In this document: in pieces, positions 33,388 through 45,140 of the stretch
Numbering within the stretch: the stretch's first letter is position 1
Layout: the number at the start of each line of letters is the position of its first letter
NCBI GenBank assembly: GCA_047967505.1
Contig: CM106538.1
Length of the DNA stretch: 64,000 bases
Reading direction: 5' to 3' (one strand)
Source of the DNA: Dipteris shenzhenensis
Lineage: Eukaryota > Polypodiophyta > Polypodiopsida > Gleicheniales
Translations under genes and position numbers: made by a program
The notes under the pieces: model-generated
What the model was told of the DNA's origin: nothing
Database searches by the model: none
The model's input: only the letters and a program-made list of their open reading frames with translations

Positions 33388-35480
33388 GTATGTTATATAT
33401 ATAAAATATAATAATTTTATAAAAGATTATTTTATATTGTTGTCAAGCTATATAATAATAATAAAATGCTCTAAATCATTGTGCCCTTACTCTTGACGCT
33501 TCTTGTAGTTCCATAGCACGTGTTCTCTTAATCATGGCAAGCTATTGATAACTTATATCCAATAATCCTCATGTCCAAGCCATGCTTTTATTTGTGAAAC
33601 ATACATTCAATAATGGTCTTTAATGGGATGCTCTCATATTCATTTCTTAATACTTTATATTTGCCCATAAGAATTTGCTTTTGTCCACAATTACATAATG
33701 CGTTCCTTGAGTTCTATGCTATTCTCATTAACCTGCACGAGAGTATATTATGTAATTGTACACAAGTCGCCATGTTGCCGAATTTGTACTAGTCTCCTCA
33801 CTCAAACAGAACCATATTACCATATATAAATACCCACTCGGTGATTTTTTGTAGCAATCTTATGTATATGTGCTAGCTCATTCCTCATGATTCTTTGCGA
33901 TTGGTATTGTGTAGAGCAGTGTAAATCCTTTGGCTTCCCACTATCAATTTTTGCAAGTAACTTTAAAATGTCATATAAATTGGCATGGGTCTTCGATCTT
34001 GTTTTTCAATAAGTTGGATTTTCTTATTCTTGATAGTATTTGTCATACTAATAAAAGCTCATAGTTGACATACTAACCTGTCTTGTAATGCGCTTGTATG
34101 ATTGCTCCCCTCTCCCTTTCTAAGACATTTAAAAGAAACTCATAATAGTATATGAAAGGTCCTCACCACATTTCACTAAAATTAAAAGTTGTTGAGTTGA
34201 CTAAAAAATTCATTTCATTCAATTTGTTTTTCTTGGATATGATAGCAAATAACTTGAATCTAATACAAGCTATTTTCCCATGATTACAACCTTGCCTTTT
34301 AGCACCTTTGTGTCGCACCTATAGATTATTCATCCAGCTCATCCCCAAGTGGGATAGATCTTTACTCAACAAATACTACATGGGTTGTTTCCACAAAGTA
34401 GGAGTCTTGCTAGACGATGTTGTGATATAACTTACAACATCTAATTCTATGACTCCTATCACTATCTAGAGCATTGGAAGATCTTACTCACAAATTTTTT
34501 ATTCACATGAGATGCATACATGCCATTTATAATACAAAGTGCTAATAGGCCCTTAATGGATATAGTTGAAGACTAACTTTTGTACCTCACTTCCATATGC
34601 TTTTTAAAGTACTCAACTAGAGCCCACAAGGGGAAGGGTATGAAGAGAACACTCAATATCCCTATAGTGTTTTTTTCCCCTTTTGGCATCACTCGTACTA
34701 AACACTAGGAAATCTTGGATGTTCACTCCATTTTGCTCCTTATAATCGAATATATACCCCCCATGTATCATGAACATCTAAATTTGGTGGTTTCATGCAA
34801 TGCCCCCATAAAATCACAAGGGTTCCAACTATAATCGAATATCTTTCTAAAGTACTAAGTACCACGGTACATAATGGAGTTGCTCTAGAATAATTGTGTG
34901 CATACTTTAGAAGTCCAACCCTCTCACAATGTATAGTTCACTTTGATGGATTTAGCATTTTCTTTTTGTTGAAATAAAATTTAACAGCCCCCCAAGTACT
35001 CCCATATGATCCCATATGTGTTCCCATATGCTCCCATTTGATGCCTCCAATGAGAGAGGAACCCGATTGGCTTACGTTACTCATTGTTACATTTGCCATT
35101 TAAATTTACATTTACATTGTACAAATGTACATTTTTGTGATTTGTCTCATTCACATTTACCTCTTTACTACTCTCTCTTGAGTTGATTGCTCTGGTGAAC
35201 TATTCAACACGATAACAACTGGTTAGGACTTTTTAACACATGTAGTCTTGACCTATGGTGTGTGGCTGGTCTTGACCTTGGGGCTTATTGTAGTTATAGC
35301 ATTTGAAGAGAAGATTCATTCCCTACTCTCCTTGAGAGAACCTTATGCCCTTTGCTCTCACTGAGAGACCCATTGTATTCCCTTGCTCTCATGGAGAGAT
35401 GCATTGGATTCCCTTGTATTCCTTGGTGAAAATTTATATGATCTTTTTTTGAGGTTACAAATACTATTACCAAATGAGGG
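33388..35480. other. Unassigned AT-rich stretch
   Basis: No coding homology was seen. A short run of CCCATATG units lies at about 34,998-35,040. Otherwise ordinary intergenic DNA. Confidence 0.35.
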
Positions 35481-35535
35481 TGTGAATCTCTAGGCACATG
35501 AACATGTGCACACATGCACGAATGCATACACGCAT

Positions 35536-35550
35536 GTGCGTGCGCGCACG

Positions 35551-35621
<71 letters not shown>

Positions 35622-35624
35622 GAG
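35536..35624. repeat. (CA)n microsatellite
   Basis: A CA run of about 80 bases with one interruption (AAACAC). Open frames rich in His-Thr or Cys-Val on either strand here are artefacts. Confidence 0.9.
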
Positions 35625-35639
35625 CACACTTATCACCAA

Positions 35640-36260
35640 GCCATTCCCACACCCACACATGCATGCACAACATATACACATGTGCACACATTTACATTTG
35701 ATCTTATACATGCTCTCTCTTTCATTTAACCTTTGTAGATCCTCTTGACTATCAAAACAAAATTTTTCATAATAAGTCAAGTTGGATTATGGGGAAAATC
35801 CACGACTATACATTACTAGTAGAATATATCTCCATATACACATAGTTCCATAGTACATGATGCTCACTAGTCAAGTCAATATCAAAGGTAACCACTCCAA
35901 AAAAGGCCAATGTTCATTGTTCTCTTTAATAGCCCTTAATTTTGTATGCATTACAATTTATTACAACTTCAAAATTTGAACCATAGAAACACTAGTTGGG
36001 GAATATTTAGCAACAATTTGTTGGAGTTTGGTTATTTGTTTGTTTATTGCGTGGGATCTCTTTCTAGTAATATACTAATGTAGCAAAAAGAGGGCATGGT
36101 AGGTTTCCTAAGTGATCATATATTCTTTGGACTTTCCTACTTATCTTATATAGTAATCTATAACCTTTGATGTTTAAAAATAGAGTGGTTGGCTATCACG
36201 GTCACCCTTATTCGAGCTAGTGACTCAGGCTCAACCTTCTTCTTACTGGTATCTACAGGG
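35640..36260. other. Unassigned stretch left of the gypsy element
   Basis: No LTR end, polypurine tract or gene was recognised here, although the 3' end of the minus-strand gypsy element would be expected. Confidence 0.3.
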
Positions 36261-36929
36261 TTAGTATTGGCAGTTGTACCTACAATGGGTCATGGATTCT
36301 TTACCTTGGCAGCTGGTGTAGGAAGTAGAGGTGGAAGCGGTGCCTTCTGCTTCTTGTTTTTCCAGGTGGTGGTGGATGCCTCTTTCTAGGAAGTGGATGG
36401 AGTCGATGGTTGTACCAGGGCTTTGCATAGAGATATGGTGGTGGGTATACTGGCCAACTGCACTCTTGTTGTTCCAGTCTATGTTGTAATTTGTGGAATT
36501 GATCCATGTCCTTCCCAGGATCATATCCTCTATTAGTGTACCTGTGGGAGCTACAAGAATCTTGCATGGCATTGAGTTAGACCCTACATGCATGCTCACA
36601 TTAACTTCTCCTACTAGTCCACTGTCTTGTCCATTTGCCAGTAGTGTGGACCTCGATGTCAGCAAGGGAGCCATCTTAGATTTCCCTATCTGTTGCCATG
36701 CCTCCCACGAGAGGAGGTTGTGATTGGCTCCTGTATCAATGTATGCTCGTCCTAAGAACGATGATTGTTGGTTCTTAATGGTGACCCAAAGGCGAGCGGG
36801 AGACACCAGAGTGTCGTCCATATCTTGTGTAGCTCTACACTCAACCATGTTTATAATGACTGCTTCTCTATGCTGTCTAGCTAGAGTGGCTCTATCCTTG
36901 GATTCTTTTCTAGCTTGCTCTACTATCAT
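36261..36929 (-). CDS. Retropepsin-like protein downstream of gypsy integrase
   Basis: An open frame of 222 codons encodes AYIDTGANHNLLSWEAW (about residues 62-78), a retroviral-type aspartic protease active site DTGA, then LLANGQDSGLVGEVNVSMHV and MILGRTWINST, equivalent to the flap and the hydrophobic-hydrophobic-Gly motif. The domain is therefore nearly complete. It follows the end of the integrase C-terminus by about 35 bases in the same frame, separated by stops. In standard gypsy elements the protease precedes reverse transcriptase, and this locus has another protease remnant at 40,140-39,800. So it is either an extra 3' ORF or part of a second element joined here. The frame is intact, unlike its neighbours. 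Function: proteolysis of polyprotein if expressed. Confidence 0.6.
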   Translation of the reverse strand: MIVEQARKESKDRATLARQHREAVIINMVECRATQDMDDTLVSPARLWVTIKNQQSSFLGRAYIDTGANHNLLSWEAWQQIGKSKMAPLLTSRSTLLANGQDSGLVGEVNVSMHVGSNSMPCKILVAPTGTLIEDMILGRTWINSTNYNIDWNNKSAVGQYTHHHISMQSPGTTIDSIHFLERGIHHHLEKQEAEGTASTSTSYTSCQGKESMTHCRYNCQY

Positions 36930-36965
36930 TTTCTATTCTTTCTTTTCTTCTTGTTAATGATGTGT

Positions 36966-37909
36966 CTATGCCAACATATCTTTGATCAAAAGGCCATAGT
37001 AGCATTTAAGCTTACTACTGTCGATGAAACCATCCATCTCCACACCGTCTAATGTTGTAATTCTTACCGTCCCTTGTGGAGTGGTTTCTACAAACCTATA
37101 GGGGCCTAAGCCTCTAAATTTTAGCTTCCTCTTTCTGTTTTGGACACTAAAAAGAAGGGCAAGATCACCCTCTTCGAGATCTTTGTCCTTTAGATTGTGG
37201 TCAAACCACGCCTTGCAACAAAGTTTTTCCACAATCATCCCATGTACTGCCCTCAGTCTCGCCTCATCTAGCATCTCAAGAATGGTAAGCCATTCTGTGA
37301 GTGCATTTTCCATCAGACGTTCCTAGACTGCAATCCTCAGACTGGGTACCAGAAACTCTATGGGCATTACGGCTTCTACACCATAGACTTAAGGGTTTAC
37401 TATTAGTGGCAACCTTGTAAGTTGTCCTGTAGGCCCACAAAGCCGTGGTGAGCTTGTGTTCCCAGTTGGATTTGCTTCCTTCGACTGTTTTGGTCAGTAT
37501 GCCATTTAATATCTTGTTTGAGCTCTCTGCTTGACAATTGCATTGTGGATAGTATGGAGTGGACATTCGCTGCACTACCATGAATTCGGTCAGCAAGATG
37601 TTTATGGTCTCATTGACAAAGTGAGAACCTCGGTCACTGACAATTTCCAGAGGCAGACCGAATCAGCAAAATACATTCTCGTATAGGAACTTGGTAGTGG
37701 TTCGAGCATCGACCTTGCATACCGCTTTGGCCTCGACCCATTTGGTCACATAATCCGTGGCTATAATGATGTATTTGGCTTCTGAGCCTTTTGCCGCCAG
37801 ATGTATTGGTCTGACAAAGTCTATACCCCATTTCTCGAATGGTTGAATTGCAATGATGGCATGCAAGGGCATATAGTCTGTCTTTTGGGGGATGGCAATC
37901 CACTAGCAT
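36966..37909 (-). pseudogene. Gypsy integrase, decayed
   Basis: From right to left: HAIIAIQPFEKWGIDFVRPI with YIIIATDYVTKWVEAKAV (37,870-37,700), the catalytic core with its first two Asp; YYPQCNCQAESSNKILNGIL (37,560-37,500) with the catalytic Glu position; then WAYRTTYKVATNS. The C-terminal part (37,313-36,970) contains LKFRGLGPYRFVETTPQGT, the GPF/Y-type module. Frameshifts separate the blocks, so it is dead. Confidence 0.8.
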
Positions 37910-38139
37910 TCATCACAGCATTTGACATATTGGGCCACATCCCCTGGGCCACATCCCCAAACAGAGTAGGCCACCATAACCTTTTCTTGTAGGACCTTTC
38001 AGGCTGTGATTTGCACTGCAAAGTGTCCGAGGAATTCATCCTCGCGGACACATTGTCTTTCGATTCCATCCTTTCTGTATTTGTAGAGCTATCTTGCAAT
38101 GAGCTCGTATGGTGCGGCCTCTTTGATCAATCTTCTGGC

Positions 38140-39465
38140 TCAGTCTCGATTGAGTGGTATGTCTGTGGGCAGACCATTTGCCAAGAAGTGGGCTATACAT
38201 TTGGCCCATTGGGGCACCAAATCAATGCGGAACAAGGGAGCATCGGGTAGTTCATCGTCTACCCCGATGGGTGGCTCCCCATTCGTCACTCGAGACACAT
38301 GGTCTGCGAGGACGTGTTTCTTTCCTTTTCTCACACAGATGGTGAAATTGAATTCAAGTAGTATCAAAATCCACCTGGTGATTCTTCCTGTGAGCCAGGG
38401 TTTGTTGGCCAGGTAGAGGCAGGCTTGGTGATCGACATAAAAGACAAACTTGTTAGCTAACAAGTAATGTCTAAATTTCTTTACTACATACATCATAGCT
38501 AGTCCTTCTCATCCCATGGTCGTATAGTTAATTTTTGTCTCATTGAGTTGTCTGCTGGCGAAGCTGATTAGATAATCCAGGTGGAATTCACCAGGTTGTG
38601 TCAATACACACCCTATTGTCGTCTTTGAGGCATTGATATGGACATGGAATGGTTTGGTCCAATCGGGGGCTCTTAGGATAGGTGCACTAGTCAAGGCCGT
38701 CTTTAGGTTCATGTCACACTCTGGAGTCCATTCGAACTTGATCAGTAGTTTGTAGAGTGGGCGAGCCATGTCTGCGTAGGACTTGATAAATTGTCGATAA
38801 TAACCAATGTGACCCATAAACCTTTGCACTCCCTTATAGTTCGTGGGTGCGGGTAGCTCTTGGATGAGTTTGACGTTTCCCTCATTCGTCAATATTCTGT
38901 TCTTGGAGACAATGTGGCCAAGGATAACTTTGTGTTTGACCCAGAATTGACATTTTAGTGGGTTCAAAGAGATCCGATACAACCTGCATCTCTCCAACAC
39001 CTTCCTGAGACATAATAAGTGATCCTTCCATAGGGAATTCACGCAAAGATCATCCAAGAAGACCTCTAGGAAGTCCCTCAAATAGTCCTTCAATGTTGTT
39101 GACATCAGCCTTTGGAAGGTGGTTGGGGCATTAGTGAGACCAAAAGGCACTAGGCAAAGATGCCCCATTCATTAGTGAAGGTTGTTTTGTGTTGGTCCTC
39201 AGGTTCTATAAAAACCTAGTTATATCCGGAGAACCCATCGAGGAAGCTTATAAGCTTCCTTGCCTGCTACTCTTTCGAGCACATGTTTAGTGTAGGGAAG
39301 AGGATAATTATCCCTTCGTGTTACTGCATTGACCTTTTTAACGTCAACACACACTCTGATCTTCCCGTTCTTTTTCAAGACAATCACGATTGGGGAAACC
39401 CAATCGATGTGCTCTATCTCGTAGATGAATTCGGCATATAGGAGCTTTTGCAGCTCTTTTTTCAC
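38140..39465 (-). pseudogene. Gypsy reverse transcriptase and RNase H, decayed
   Basis: Reverse transcriptase begins with LLYAEFIYEIEHIDWVSPIV and KNGKIRVCVDVKKVNAVT (39,440-39,330). After a small gap comes LVPFGLTNAPTTFQRLM and VFLDDLCV, the catalytic box with both Asp (39,150-39,040), then VQRFMGHIGYYRQFIKSYA (38,830-38,770). RNase H of the gypsy type follows, with FHVHINASKTTIGCVL (the catalytic Asp replaced by Asn) and the FVFYVDHQACLYLANKPWL block (38,450-38,390). Stops and a frame break around 39,200 show it is inactive. Confidence 0.85.
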
Positions 39466-40140
39466 AATGGCCGTATATTTTGGAGGGTAACCACTTTAGG
39501 CGGGACACCTTGCATGTCCATGTATTTCCAAGCGAATACGTCCTTGAACTCTTTGAGAAGCTCAAGAAGCTGCTTCTCATCTTGGGGACTGAGGTCTTTG
39601 GCTATGAAGACTGGCTTAGGGTCTTCATCTTCTTCTCCGATATCAACCTCCTTTACTTTTGTCGGCCCATCCTCTTTAGTCCCTTTTGCCTTTTCTGAGG
39701 CTAAGAGTGGTTCTTCTTCTTTTTTATCCCCTCTTTGCATGTGGTAGGTCTGACAAACATTGATAGATCTCATTCGTTTTGTCGTGTCAGACTCCATTTT
39801 GAAAAGATTCCCATTGGTTGGGTGAGCTTTCCATGTTTTCAGGTCAATCTTGTGAGGACCTGGTCATGCTTCCGTAGAAAGATGCAATTAGCATCCCAAT
39901 CGTGCACAAGTTGGGCAGTACGCATGAAGGGTCGACCGAGTATTGCATCATAGGATCTGGATCATTGTGGGAAATCCACTACCATGAACGAGCCTCTATA
40001 CGATAGATGGAAGGCTTTAATCCTTACATTCCTCAGCATTCCCATGGGGGATGGGTTGTAGTCCCATGAGCTAGAAGGCTCCAGGAAGCTATCGAACCGG
40101 TGAAGCTTCAGCAAGCCATTAACTAGGTTCGAGAAAGCCA
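39466..40140 (-). pseudogene. Gypsy protease end and linker to reverse transcriptase
   Basis: Around 39,960-39,850 the minus strand reads RSYDAILGRPFMRTAQLVHD, the C-terminal retropepsin motif of plant gypsy polyproteins. At 39,560-39,490 it reads LLKEFKDVFAWKYMDMQGVP, the conserved segment before reverse transcriptase. Stops lie between. The active-site DTGA half is not present; the fragment ends near 40,140 where + strand gypsy sequence starts. Confidence 0.7.
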
Positions 40141-40169
40141 GGTTAAATACGAACAGAGAGTGCAGGCAT

Positions 40170-40980
40170 GAAAAGGCTCGAATTCAGTCTATCCAGCCCA
40201 AACCTGGGCTACTAGTCAAGGGGGTAAAACCCTCCACATTCCACAAACAGTAGCAGAAGGTTCTGTTACGGCAGGATCTGATGGAGGCAAAACACTCATG
40301 GACTGAATGTTCGATGATATACCTACCGCTACAATTCCCAAAAGGGCCAGAGATAGCCCAATATGTCGAGTCACCCAAACGGACCTTCATACCCAATGCT
40401 CCTAGTGTATATCAATTCTCTTTAGGGTTTGAAGAGCCTCCACTATCCTCGGCATATAGAGTGTATCAACCAAGGGACATCGCAGGACTGACGGCATTCT
40501 TGTCCACCAAAGTGGAAATGCCCATCGCTACCCTCTTGCAAGGCAACTCGATCTTATGGCGAGACCTCTTGGATTGGATGACAAGACGATTACCAATAGG
40601 AAGAGAGGCACCCATAGTTGAGCCTAGGGTCGAATCGGTTGCGGCAGAACTTGAGGAAGTGGATGTCATGAAAGGACACTTACCGAAAGTACCTATCAAT
40701 AAGATGGGTCATTATTATGAAAGTGATGACACTAATGCTGCCATTCCCATCACCTATCATGACAAACTGGTTACGGCCATATTAGACGATGGTGTAGGAG
40801 TGAATGTAGTGACAAAGAAATGTTGGGAAAGATGGAGACAACCACCAATGGATAGTACTCCATTTGTATGACACACATTACAATTGTTCTCTTTAGAGCA
40901 AGAATAAGCCATGCAAAATCTTGGACAATTTCCGAAAAGCAACCGTGAAGGCATAGTGCGAGGTTAACCAAGCCTGTAGA
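40170..40980 (+). pseudogene. Gypsy gag-protease fragment on the opposite strand
   Basis: An open frame from 40,281 to 40,871 ends with DKLVTAILDDGVGVNVVTKK followed by CWERW. This corresponds to the protease start of plant gypsy elements, usually ILDGGSGVNVI; here the second active-site residue pair is changed (DDG instead of DGG/DTG/DSG). Upstream, MEAKHSWTECSMI and YRVYQPRDIAGLTAFL are gag-like spacer sequences I cannot assign precisely. It meets the minus-strand element head to head, so two gypsy copies are joined around 40,150. Confidence 0.55.
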
Positions 40981-43900
40981 TGTTGCTCATGAATGGTATA
41001 AAACATCTTAGACTATAGTCGATTGGCTCAATCGACAAATATGTCCTTTGAACTACCCCAAGTAAGCCCAATATGCCATACTCATAAGTGCTTTAAATTG
41101 TTGAATTCTTGTACTTTTTATGTTAACTGACTTGGGGATATCAGACTACTGCCAGGTTGGGGATGACGGAACCGTGTCAAGGTTAGGCCTTACAAATTTG
41201 TTGAACTTGCAAATCTCTGAAAGGCAATGGAATTGAACTAATTTTGAATTCGCAAGGCAAGTTTGCCACACCTACAACTCCCAGGAGATAGAAGAAAAGA
41301 GAGCAGACAACGAAACAATTGTGTTGATGCTAAGATTACCAGAGCTTGCAAGTTGTAGATTTGAAGGTTGGTATTGTACAATATTTGAAACCAAAAGTTG
41401 CTATTGAAACTCGGTGCTTTTACATCTGTAGGCCAAAGGCTATCAAGAGTTATGCAAGTAGCGATGAGATTCTAGGACCAAAGATCACCTTTCAAGCCAG
41501 ATGAAGTTGCGCGCTAGTTGAACCTGGCCTGCACACATTTTTGTTGATCTGATCATGCCAACAATTCAAAGGTTGCCATAAAAGTGGTGATCATGCATGG
41601 CGTTTGAAAGAATCGTGCTCTTCAGTTGCATGCAGAGTCACAAGGCAACGAAATTGTTGCTCAATTCTTGCTCTTGAACCTTTTTTTTAATAGCGTATGT
41701 GTGCTAGCCATTGTGTAATATTCATTTCCAACCTTTGGAATTTGTAGATCGCAAACTCTGATTTTCACTTATCAGAACTGGAAGTTGCACACATGTTGTT
41801 CTTTTGCAGAATATTACTCTCCAAACTCTAGAGTTTGCTAAGGGGGAAGAGGGAAGCAACCGCATACATAGAAGCATCTCGATTCTCAATCATCATTGTT
41901 GTAAACTACCCAAAAGCCTGGGATTCCCCATCTTGCAACTACCTGTGCTTCATCATTTCCTATTGCAAACTATTCATTTGCTTACAAATAGTGAACACCA
42001 TAGGAAGGCAAGCCATTGTGGTCCCTTACAAACCTCCAATGCCTTCCATTTTCCATTAGCTTTTAGCAATTCAAGAGGCTTACAAATTTCTCAAAATTGC
42101 AGTTTTGTTTTGCTGAGGATACAACAAAGCTACCGGATTGTTACTTATTTGCCCCAATTTGCCCAGGTATAGATTGCCATCTTTTCACATGCAAAGTGAC
42201 CTATAATTTTTTCCATGTCTTATTGGTGAATATTATTATTTGTTGGTTTGGGATACTTGAGTGAATCATAAGAGTAATGCTTTGTGAAACTTGCAGCCAA
42301 CAAGAAATTTGAATTGGGCACTTTTGAAAATCCATCATCAAGCTCTAGATTCAAGCGTCTTCTTGCTTGTAGACTACAAACCTATGTCAAGGTATGTCTA
42401 TTGTCTAACACTTTTGCAAATGTTTCGAGCTTTCATTGTCTTCTAAGCTCACGGCTTCAATGTTCTTGCATTTAGAGGCATTTTGAATGGAGAAAAATAG
42501 AAGTAATATCAACATGGTAGACTTAAAAATATGGTTGGATCTTTTCTTTTGATTCTCTTTCTTTGATAGAATATTTTTGGATCCTTCCTTTAAGAATTAG
42601 GTGATCCATATTTATCTTTTATATTATTTTAGGATTGGACTTCTTGCATTTAGAAGCATTCGTAATGGAAGGATTAATATCTATTAAAAGGCATCAAGTG
42701 TAGAAGCAACCTATTTTCTTCACCCTTGAGGCTTGTGAAGGAAGCAATTGCCTTCACATTTTCTAGCTTGAGCATAGTGGGATTAGCATTTTCAGGTGAG
42801 GATTGACACGAACTTGCCATCAAAGTAATGATGGAGTAGCATGGTCATTCCATCACATTTGAGGGGTAGAAGTAATGACTTGTAAGCCAATTATTATGTT
42901 TATGATAAAGCACTCATCACATGGTCTCCATTATTTGCATAAGAGTAGGGCGGGTGAATGTTGAGGATGGAGATGTGGTGTATAAGGTTCAACCTTAGAT
43001 GATATGTATGCCAATTGTAGCTCTCTTACTAGAATACTCAAACCTTTTTGCACGAGAGTTTGTGGTTAGATAGGATCACTTGATGTTAGAGTTGTTGGGA
43101 CATGTTGGGACATGTTAATTCTTGACATGGATGTCAAGATTATGCCTACCTCTTTATTTTTCCCCTTTACTCGCCTTGCTTCCCCCAACCCACCCCACTC
43201 GCCACTTATCCCTTTCCCCCTTCCCAATGATAGCATGTCTAGTGCAAACAACTCTACAATGGAAAAATCCAACTCATAAGACTTTGCTCATGTAAAGCTT
43301 AATGTGAGTCCCACCAATATCCTTACATTATGTAGCTACAATCAGAGCAGCACTAATGGTAATGGCAACCCTTTGGTATCTTGCAAAAATTTTAGAAAAG
43401 GGATGTATAATATTCGAATATTCGAAGAATGAACATAGATATTAAGAGAGGGGGTAGGGATAATAGATGTTGGAGGCACCAATATAAGCTTATATAGGGG
43501 TGTTTTTTATGCCCATATAAGGACCATATATAGGGGGTTTTCTTGAGGTCTATGCAAGCAAGTGATGTCCTTTATGAAGAATGAATGCCTCGGGCACCTT
43601 AGGAATGTTGAGCTCAGGAACTCCTTAATGTTCTTGTTTACAGCATTTTGTGTATATTAATTGTGTATGTTTCCAAGAAAATTATAATAATTATAGGGTC
43701 TTTAAAATAAAAAAATAAAAAATTATAATTACCTATACCTACCCACTTAGTGGCACGTATTAGAAAATTAGATAATATAAGGATACTAAAAATTCCCACC
43801 AGTCCACATAATAGCCCCCCAAAAAATACCACGTTTTCTCACGTGGTTCCTAAACCTACAAGGGAGTGGCCCACCCGAGAATTTGGAGTTGTCCCTTCAC
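40981..43900. other. Unassigned stretch
   Basis: The part up to about 41,200 includes CTTGGGGATATCAGACTACT and may be gypsy 3' or LTR sequence. Further right only short frames without motifs occur. No repeat array was recognised. Confidence 0.3.
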
Positions 43901-45140
43901 AACGGAATGCTAGAAAGTGGTGAGAAGTTGGTTTGTAGATGCCAAGTTGGATCAAAAGATCTCTTGGAAGATCTACCTCTTAGATGATGTTGCTGGATTG
44001 CACCCTATTTGTCATGGATTGTGGCATATTGTGAGGGTTGTGATAGTGCAGTATATGTGGAACATGAGAAACTTGATCTCCTTCAGGAAGAAGCATTGAG
44101 TTGTGATAGTGCAGTATATGTGGTCACCCTGGATTGGGGAACTTGAATATTCTGCCTTAGACCTAGAGTAGGGGCCTGAGACGGTCTCTTAGACTACAAC
44201 ATGTACAGCCAAGTGTATATTTGCCACTTTAATTCTTATAAAACATACTTTAATTCTTATAAAACATTCACTATCAGACAGTCTCGCCATTAGGTGAAGA
44301 GTGGATAGAGGCTCTTCAAGGATAATTTGCACATAGCCAAATCAATCGCAGCACCCAAACTGCCTTCAAGAGTGCAATGCTACTTTTAAATGATTCAAAT
44401 GTGCGTCCTATCCTAGACCAGGTAGGTGTAGGACCATTGATTGAGTTGTTGCCTTGCCGCATTGACCTTCCTCAGACAATCAGCTCCATCCTCAACTACC
44501 ACCAACATGCCCATCATTCCAATGTGTGGGATGTTGATCCAACTCAAGCAAGGGAAGTATTGGTCACGGAGGCTTCTGCAAAGGTTGTGTTTAACCTTAG
44601 CTGCGACATCACTGGCCCCTTCACGCAAATTAAAAAGGTCCATAATAAACTGAAAGATTTGGTATCCCCACACCCCTACTCCTCCAGCGGCATCAAATTC
44701 AAGTATATCATCGATCCCAGACTATAGAAGGTAGCCCATGCAACTGTGATGATCACCAAGTTAACATATGGGGATCATCATCGCTACATTGTCCCTAACA
44801 TCCTTGCTAGATTTGCTCTCTTGAAGTATCAACTAGCCAAATGGGGGGATTTCTTTAGCAAGCAAATTGATACAATCTGTAAGAACCATGGGCACAAAAT
44901 TGGCAGCACCATGCTTCTTACATTGTACATTTATCAACTATTGAATTGGGAGCTTCCAACACTAGAGTCGGAAGTTGTTACATGAGTCTTTTGAAGTTGG
45001 CCAGCTGCTCGTCACTAGTTGATAAGGGGGAAGGAGATTTGGCGATGTTGGAACTCCAACTATTGTTGAGATTCGACGGCACTCCTCCTTGTGAGCACGT
45101 AGATGAGTTGGGAGTGGACAACATCCCATCCTTTATTTAG
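43901..45140 (+). other. Unidentified open frames with a retroelement-like patch
   Basis: Frames 44,377-44,727 and 44,746-44,985 lie in the same phase, separated by one stop (TAG near 44,725), and together give about 200 residues including NVWDVDPTQAREVLVTEASA and KLTYGDHHRYIVPNILARF. I do not recognise the family. A 31-base segment at about 44,192-44,222 containing ACATGTACAGCCAAGTGTAT is also present in both arms of the large inverted repeat (52,007 and 60,300), so this region contains a copied piece of that element. Could be a decayed gag or a host pseudogene. Confidence 0.3.

Noticed and set aside
35294-35780. Long open frames rich in Cys-Val or His-Thr on both strands
   Set aside because: They are translations of the (CA)n microsatellite and have no other sequence content.
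36189-36957. Plus-strand frames in the gypsy region (for example 36,493-36,957, 39,448-39,747)
   Set aside because: They are antisense shadows of the minus-strand protease and pol frames.
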